This document shows positions 57,378 through 64,000 of a stretch of DNA of 64,000 nt, in pieces. Numbering within the stretch: position 1 is the first letter of the stretch; each line of letters starts with the position of its first letter. The notes beneath the pieces were generated by a model, which saw nothing but the letters and a program-made list of their open reading frames with translations, was not told the origin of the DNA and searched no databases. Source of the stretch: Rebecca billardiae RCC1528 (lineage: Eukaryota > Haptophyta); the NCBI GenBank assembly GCA_965240325.2, contig OZ251229.1, positions 1,736,001 to 1,800,000 on the forward strand. The letters run 5' to 3'. Made by a program: the position numbers and the translations under genes.

Positions 57378-58569
57378 CGCGACTCCCTCAAGCCGGTGAT
57401 CACGTGTCGTGAGTGGGAGGGTTCCCGGGCGGTGTTGACAATGGTGCCGGTTCCTGCAAACGGCCTGCGAGTTGAAACTCGCCCCAACACGGATTGCCAC
57501 CGTGTGTATCAAAGGTCTCAAGCCCAATCGAAATCATTCTTTGCAAACCGTCGCTATTATCCCAACTACCAAGATTTTTCACCTGAGATGCTCTGGATGC
57601 CTTGTGCTCATCACAAAGGCGTACAGTGCAGGTACGAGTGTTTAATCAGAGGTATGAGTCGTCGCGGAGATGATGATCTCCGCCGAATCCACTATTGAAA
57701 AGAAGTTTCTGATTAATAAATCTGATGAGCTCCCCACCTACTACTAGATTCCTCACGAACAAATTGACCGTGCCCACCGGGCACGGGGACGACTCGTTGA
57801 GGCATGACGAGACCGCCTGACAACCTTCACAACCGCCACTGTTTGCGTACGTGGAACCTCCTGCACCCCGCAAATGCCATCTCAGCAGATGCCTCGCGGT
57901 CTGCACCACATTGACGACCGCACCACTGCCCTATGCAATGGCTCGCCTCGCAAAACCATCCTGCACCGCAGCCCCTCGTCCATGGCATCATATCCGCTGC
58001 CGCGGCGCGGACACCCGCTCTGCTCAGTGCGCGGAATGTGCAAGTTCCCAGCGCGCGTGCGTGAACGTACTGAGAACAGTAGACGAAGGTTGCCAGGGCT
58101 TCTCATGTCGCCCGCTTGGGCCTGAAGGTCCGGCATGCGGAGTCGTCCACCGCGTGCTGCTCAGCCTCATGCCACCGCATCGGTCGGATCGGCCGACTCA
58201 CCTGCCGCATATATTAGATATACGTCACAGACCAACGGCGATTGAGCTTGACTCCAGTGACGATGTGCGATAAGAAGCCCCAAACCTGCGCGGATAATCC
58301 GGATATGGCCGTGTGGTGTCTGATGTCGCCGGTGCGGCATCGTCGGTATACCGTAGCCAGTTATTGCTAATACTGGCTCCGAAGACCGCTCCGGAAGACT
58401 ACCGCTGTACGGTCACAGTCTCCCGGCTCAGTCTGCACAGAGTCCGAGTGGCTGTGCGCGTACGGTCTATTTATAATCGCCATTGTCAGGATCCGCGCCT
58501 GCCAGAGTCATCTGATCACGAAATCAGCATCACTGCGCCGTATCAACGACGACATAATATGGCGCGGCG
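57378..58569. other. Intergenic stretch, no clear gene
   Basis: About 1.2 kb between the start of the homeodomain gene and the 3' end of the large surface protein gene. Minus-strand 57909-57646 is open for 87 codons (MVQTARHLLRWHLRG...LFVRNLVVGGELIRFINQKL) with natural-looking composition but no recognised family. Other frames look like chance. Confidence 0.35.
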
Positions 58570-59602
58570 TCATGGCAGCAGCAGCTGCCGCGGCGCCGAC
58601 TGCTCTGGCAGCACCTGCGCCGCCGCCGCCGCCGCGGGCCGAATGCGTCCACTTGGCCGCTCCCCGACGACGACGGTGCGCGTCTCAGTCGGCGCGGCCG
58701 CCGGCCGCCGCTCATCATCGGCGCCACGCTCGGCGCCCGCGGCGGCGCTACTGATGCGCCTCGACCCGTCCGGCGCGGCCACCGCCACCGCCGCGAGCCG
58801 CCGCCGCTTGCGCCAGCTCCACAGCAGCGCCGCGCACGCGCACGCGCATAGCAGCGCCGCCACGCCGGCGGCGACGCCGATGCCGACGACAGTCTGGGCG
58901 CCAACGCGGGCAGCGCCGCCCGCCTCGGCGCCCGCGCCGGTCACCGTCGCGCCGCCCGCCGCCGCGCCACCGCCGCTGCCGCCGCCGCCCTCGCCGTCGG
59001 ACGAGGCGCCCTCGCCCTCGGCATACACCACCTTGACCACCTTGGTCACGGCCATCGCGAGCACGCTCGCGCCCGTCGCCTCCTGCACGGCCTGCTCGAT
59101 CGCCTCGGCGCTGCTGAGCACCAGCTCGGCGAGCGCTTCGACGGTGGGCGCGGGCGAGCGCTCTGTGTGCAGGACGTCGAAGACGACGGTGGTGCTGCCG
59201 CCCAGCACGGCGAGGATCTCGACGTCGCTCGCGCTCACGTTGAGGCCGTCTGCCACGCCCCGCTGGAACGTGTCGCGCTGCGCCTGGCCCGCGTCCGACG
59301 TGGCATCCCAGTCGCTCGGGTCGCCGTCCATCGTCAGTTGCGCGCGCACGCGCTCCACGCCCGGGTCGCCCGTCACGGGCGGGAGCGGCGGCGGCGCGGG
59401 CGGCGGGCTGGGCGGCGGGCGCGGGCTGGGCGGAGGCGGTGGTGGCGACGAGGGCGGCGGCGACGCGGGCGGCGGCGGCGAGGGTGGCGGCGGCGGCGGC
59501 GGCGCCGAGGGCGGCGTGGGCGGCGGCCTCGGCTGCGTGCGCGGCGGAGGTGGCGGCGACGCGGGCGGCGGCACGGGAGGAGGCGGCGGCGGCGGCGCGG
59601 GC

Positions 59603-59633
<31 letters not shown>

Positions 59634-59932
59634 CGAGCGGCGGCGGCGGTGGTGGCGAGGGCGGCGGCGAGGGCGGAGGCAGAGGCTGCGGCGGCGGCGG
59701 CGCGGACGGCGGCGGCCGCGCGGGCGGCGCGGGCGGCGGCGAGGGCGGCGGAACGGGCGGCGGCGGTGAAGGTGGCGGCGGCGGCGGCGGCGCCGAAGGC
59801 GGCGTGGGCGGCGGCCGCGGCTGCGTGCGCGGCGGCGGCAGCGGGGGCGCGGGCGGGGGCGCGGGCGGAGGAGGCGGCGGCGGCGGCGGCGGCGCGGGCA
59901 ACGGCGTGGGCGGCGGCGGCGGCGGCGGCGCG

Positions 59933-59965
<33 letters not shown>

Positions 59966-60034
59966 GAGGGCGGCGACAGTGGCGGTGGCGACGGCGGCGC
60001 CGACGGTGGCGGCGGCGAGGGCGGCGGCGGCGGC

Positions 60035-60072
<38 letters not shown>

Positions 60073-60118
60073 GGGCGGCGGCGGCGGTGGCGCGGGCGGC
60101 GGCGGCGCGGGCGGCGGC

Positions 60119-60149
<31 letters not shown>

Positions 60150-63100
60150 CGCGCGGCGGCGGCGGCGGCGGCGCGCGCGGCGGGCTCGACGGCGGCGAGA
60201 GCGGTGGCGGCGAAAGCGGTGGCGGCGGGCGCGCGGGCGGCGGGCGCGGCGGAGGCTGTTGCGGGCTCGACGGCGGCGGCGGCGCGCCTGGCGGCGGCGC
60301 GCGAGGCGGCGCGGGCGGCTGCGGCGGCGGCGACGGGCTCGGCGGCGGCGGCGAGTGCCTCTCCACCAGTTCGAGCGCGCCCTCGAGGTTGTCAAAGTGC
60401 GCGCCGTCCGCGTCGGTGCCGCACTCGGACGCGACGGCCGCGTTGGCGTGCGCGCGGTCCTGCAGCGCAATCCGGAGCACCGCCGCGCCCGCGCAGCGCC
60501 CGTCGGGCGGCGCGACGCGCAGCTCGACCGAGTCGGCGTTCACCTCGGACATGCGCAGCGCGCCGGGCGCGTACACCACCGCGTGCGCTTCCTGATACAG
60601 CCCGCCATCCCACGCGAGCAGCAGCTTCACGCTCAGCCCGTGCCGGGACGTGTACCCGCCAGCAGCGGGCATGAACTGCCACGAGACGCGCACCGCGCCA
60701 GGAGCGCCGGGCGCGGTGGCGAGCGTCAGAGAGACGAGCCGGTCGGCCCAGCCCGAGCGGAGGCACGCCGAGCCGGGCAGCAGCTCGATGAACGTTCGTG
60801 GCGACGTCGCGAGGGATACGGCCGCGCATGCGGGCGGCGCGGGCGGCGGGCGAGGTGGCGCGTGCGGCGTGGGCGGCGCGGGCGGCGGCGGGCCCAGCGG
60901 CGCGGGCGGCGGCCGCGGCGGCGGCGCGAGCGGGCCGGGTGGCGGCGCGCGTGGCGGCGCGCGCGGCGCCGGCGGCGCGGGCGGGCTCGGCGGTGGCGCG
61001 GGCGGGCTCGGCGGCGGCGCGGGCGTGAGCGGGACGATTGCAAATGTGCCCTCCAGGTTGTCGTAGTGCGAGCCCGCGTCGGCCGTGCCGCACTCGCCCT
61101 CGAGCTCGTCCGAGGGCCCCGCGCGGTCCTCGAGCGACACGCGCACGACCGCCTCGCCGCCGCACGCGCCGGGTGAAATCGTGAGCGTGTGCGCGCCCGC
61201 GTTGCTGCCGTCGAGCGAAAGCTCAGCCGGCGCGTACACAGCAGCGTGCACCGTGCTGTACGGCCCGTCGCCGTACGCGACGAGCAGCTTGAGGCTGATG
61301 CCGTGCTCCTCCGTGTAAGAGCCGCTGCTCGAGGCGACAAACGACCACTCGACGAGCAGCTCGCCCGGCGTGCCCGTGCTGCCAAGCCGCAGCCACTCGA
61401 AGCGGTCGTCCGACGGCTCGCGCGTGCACGCCGAGCCGGGCAGCAGGTCGTAGAACGTGCGCGGATCGTCGGGAGCCAGCGAGACGTCGCCGCACAGCGG
61501 CGGCGCGGGCGGCGCGGGCGGCGCGGGCGGCGGCGCGGGCCACGTCGGGCAGCCGGTTGCGGTGAGCACATACACACCCTCGTCTGATGCGTAGCCCTCG
61601 ACGAGCGCGTAGTACGTCGCGCCGGCGGGCACGGCGACGCTCAGCGACGAGGCCAGACCGCAGCCACCATCATCGTCCGCCGCCACCTCCGTCGCGCCCT
61701 CGCCGTCAGGGCAGCCGTCGTACACGCGCAGGTACGTGTCGAATGACGAGCCGCACGTGTCGAGCGTCGCCTCCCAGCCAGCCGACCCGCCCTCGAGGGC
61801 GTACACGTGCTCGCCTGACGGGTTGCCCACGAGGCTCGTCGCGCCGACGGTGCTGCCGCTCGCGGGCGCGGCGCACGACAGCGGGCCGCGCGACATGGCG
61901 CACGCGGGCGGTGGCGCGGGTGGCTGCGGCGGCGCGTGCGGCGGCGGCGCCGGCGGCATCGGCGGGCGCGGCGGTGCGCTTGGCGGCGTCGGCGGCGCGG
62001 GCGGCGCAGGCGGTGGTGCACTCGGCGGCGGGCGCGACGGCGGCGACGGCGGCGGTGACGGCCCGGCACGCACGATCGCGAACTCGCCCTCCAGGTTGTC
62101 GTAGTGCGAGCCGTCGCGCGCCGACGCGCACGCGCCGTCGACGCGGTCGGTCGAGCTCGCGCGGTCCTCGAGCGACACGCGCACCGCCGCGCGCTCGGCG
62201 CACGCGCTCGGCGGCATCGCGTACACCCACGCGTCTGTGTTCAGCGCGTCGAGCTCGAGCTCGGCCGGCGCGTACTCGCGGCGCAGCACGGGCGCGAAGT
62301 CGGCGCCGCCGAGCGCCACGGCGAGCTGCACGCTCACGCCGTGCGCCTCGGTGAACGTGCCGCTGCGCACGGGCACGAAGCGCCACTCGATGCGCAGCTC
62401 GCCCGCGACGTCGGTCGCAGCGAGCGAGAAGGACTCAAGCCGGTCGTCGGCGCGCGCTCCGCGGCGGCACGCCGAGCCTGGCAGCAGGCCGTCGAACGCG
62501 CCGCCGACGACGGCCACGCCGGAGCAGAGCGGCGGCGCGGGCGGCGCGGGCGGCTGCGCGGGCGGCACGGGCGGGCCGGGCGGCGGCTGCGCGGGCGGCG
62601 GCGGCGTGGGCCCGCTCGGACAGCCTGTGACTGTGAGCGCGTACGATCCCTCGAGCGTCGAGAAGCCCTCGACGAGCGCGTAGTACGTCACGCCGGCGGG
62701 CACGGCGACGCTCAGCAACGAGGCCAGGCCGCAGCCACCATCATCGTCCGCCGCCACCTCCGTCGCGCCCTCGCCGTCAGGGCAGCCGTCGTACACACGC
62801 AGGTACGTGTCGAATGACGAGCCGCACGTGTCGAGCGTCGCCTCCCAGCCAGCCGACCCGCCCTCGAGGGCGTACACGTGCTCGCCTGACGGGTTGCCCA
62901 CGAGGCTCGGCGCGCCGATCGTGCTGCCGCCCGCAGGCGCGGCGCACGACAGCAGCCCGCGCGACATGGCGCACGCAACTGGCAGCGGCGTGGGCGGTGC
63001 CGGCGGCGCCGGCGGCGCGGGCGGCGGCGCGGGCGGCGTCGGCGGGCTCGGCGGCGGCGCGGGCGTGAGCGGGACGATTGCAAATGTGCCCTCCAAGTTG

Positions 63101-64000
63101 TCGTAGTGCGAATCATCCGCGTCGGTGCCGCACTCGCCCTCGAGCTCGTCCGACGGCCCCGCGCGGTCCTCGAGCGACACGCGCACGACCGCCTCGCCGC
63201 CGCACGCGCCGGGCGGGATCGTGAGCGTGTACGCGCCCGCGTTGCTGCCGTCGAGCGAAAGCTCAGCCGGCGCGTACACAGCAGCGTGCACCGTGCTATA
63301 CGGCCCGTCGCCGTACGCGACGAGCAGCTTGAGGCTGATGCCGTGCTCCTCCGTGTAAGAGCCGCTGCTCGAGGCGACAAACGACCACTCGACGAGCAGC
63401 TCGCCCGGCGTGCCCGTGCTGCCGAGCCGCAGCCACTCGAAGCGGTCGGCCGACGGCTCGCGCGTACACGCCGAGCCGGGCAGCAGGTCGTAGTACGTGC
63501 GCGGATCGTCGGGCGCCAGCGAGACGTCGCCACACCGCGGCGGCGCGGGCGGCGAGGGCGGCGCAGGCGGTGGCGACGGCGATGCGGGCGGCGGCACGGG
63601 CGGTGCGATGTGGGATGCGGCGCCGAGGCCGACGATTGCAAATGTGCCCTCCAGGTTGTCGTAGTGCGAGCCCGCGTCGGCCGTGCCGCACTCGCCCTCG
63701 AGCTCGTCCGACGGCCCCGCGCGGTCCTCGAGCGACACGCGCACGACCGCCTCGCCGCCGCACGCGCCGGGTGAAATCGTGAACGTGTGCGCGCCCGCGT
63801 TGCTGCCGTCGAGCGAAAGCTCAGCCGGCGCGTACACAGCAGCGTGCACCGTGCTGTACGGCCCGTCGCCGTACGCGACGAGCAGCTTGAGGCTGATGCC
63901 GTGCTCCTCCGTGTAAGATCCGCTGCTCGAGGCGACAAACGACCACTCGACGAGCAGCTCGCCCGGCGTGCCCGTGCTGCCAAGCCGCAGCCACTCAAAG
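58570..64000 (-). CDS. Giant modular Pro-rich single-pass membrane protein, 5' end beyond window
   Basis: Open from base 64000 down to the stop at 58570 (1,809 residues visible; N terminus outside). Type A modules of about 150 residues (DLLPGSACTRE...ELLVEWSFV...YDNLEGTFAIV) occur at about 63620->64000, 63070-63540, 62070-62530, 61030-61500 and 60355-60830. Type B modules (GEHVYALEGGSAGWEATLDT, SFDTYLRVYDGCPDG, DDDGGCGLAS) at about 62615-62975 and 61545-61905 look like bacterial PPC-type beta sandwiches. Modules are joined by APPAPP/SPPPPP linkers, and a pure Pro/Ala/Ser stalk spans about 59390-60350. Then comes a SEA-like ferredoxin-fold domain (TFQRGVADGLNVSASDVEIL), one membrane helix (58813-58890, GIGVAAGVAALLCACACAAL) and an 80-residue basic tail. 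Type I topology: large ectodomain on a stalk, a likely adhesion or receptor-like surface protein. Confidence 0.85.

Noticed and set aside
57851-58273. 140-codon plus-strand frame upstream of the surface protein's 3' end
   Set aside because: Starts at GTG, shows no domain or natural hydrophobic pattern, and overlaps equally open minus-strand frames.
58313-60595. A 760-codon plus-strand Gly-rich frame
   Set aside because: Shadow of the Pro-rich stalk of the minus-strand membrane protein, which has real modules, a membrane helix and a tail.

Overview
This window looks like nuclear DNA of a very GC-rich unicellular alga. Genes have short GT-AG introns (106-270 nt). They encode secreted and surface proteins rich in Ser-Pro and Ala-Pro (hydroxyproline-type), and eukaryote-only families: polo-like kinase, AMPK beta, neurochondrin, a homeodomain protein and a large coiled-coil protein. 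The style fits a haptophyte best. A pelagophyte or another stramenopile-like alga cannot be excluded by eye, and no rRNA, tRNA or organelle gene is present to settle it.

Layout. 1-11763 is the 5' part of one huge minus-strand gene: a secreted beta-helix protein with a CTPGYWKNH-type domain and more than 3,300 residues of Pro/Ser repeats. The long Gly/Ala-rich frames on the plus strand are its shadows. 12799-14307 is a two-exon secreted protein of unknown function (minus). 14663-18641 holds two tandem copies of a cysteine-rich, vWD-domain secreted protein; the first copy has lost its tail to an internal deletion. 19119-20393 is an ankyrin-repeat protein (minus).

20598-30223 is a nest of mobile elements. 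Element B (about 1.13 kb, 7-bp target duplication) was hit in one terminal repeat by element A (6.25 kb) and in the other by element C (1.1 kb). C was itself hit by a second copy, C'. Each junction carries its own target-site duplication. A relative, D (exactly 1109 bp, like C and C'), lies at 35482-36590 between an F-box-like remnant and a Nudix gene.

30825-53493 is gene-dense: neurochondrin-like (minus) divergent from a three-exon polo-like kinase (plus); F-box remnant; Nudix hydrolase; a 1,793-residue coiled-coil protein (minus) divergent from a PAS-PAS-kinase (plus); a DUF218 membrane protein (minus) divergent from a five-exon gene that fuses an AMPK beta subunit to PX and two PH domains; then a polysaccharide pyruvyl transferase-like Golgi-type protein.

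53494-58569 is gene-poor, with (CT)n/(CTGT)n and (TA)n tracts and a homeodomain gene (minus). 58570 to the right edge is the 3' part of a very large modular, proline-rich, single-pass membrane protein (minus).

Themes: cell-surface and matrix glycoproteins that evolve by internal repeat expansion, and signalling genes in head-to-head pairs with short shared promoter regions. The two most notable items are the AMPK beta-PX-PH-PH fusion and the four-level nested transposon insertion.
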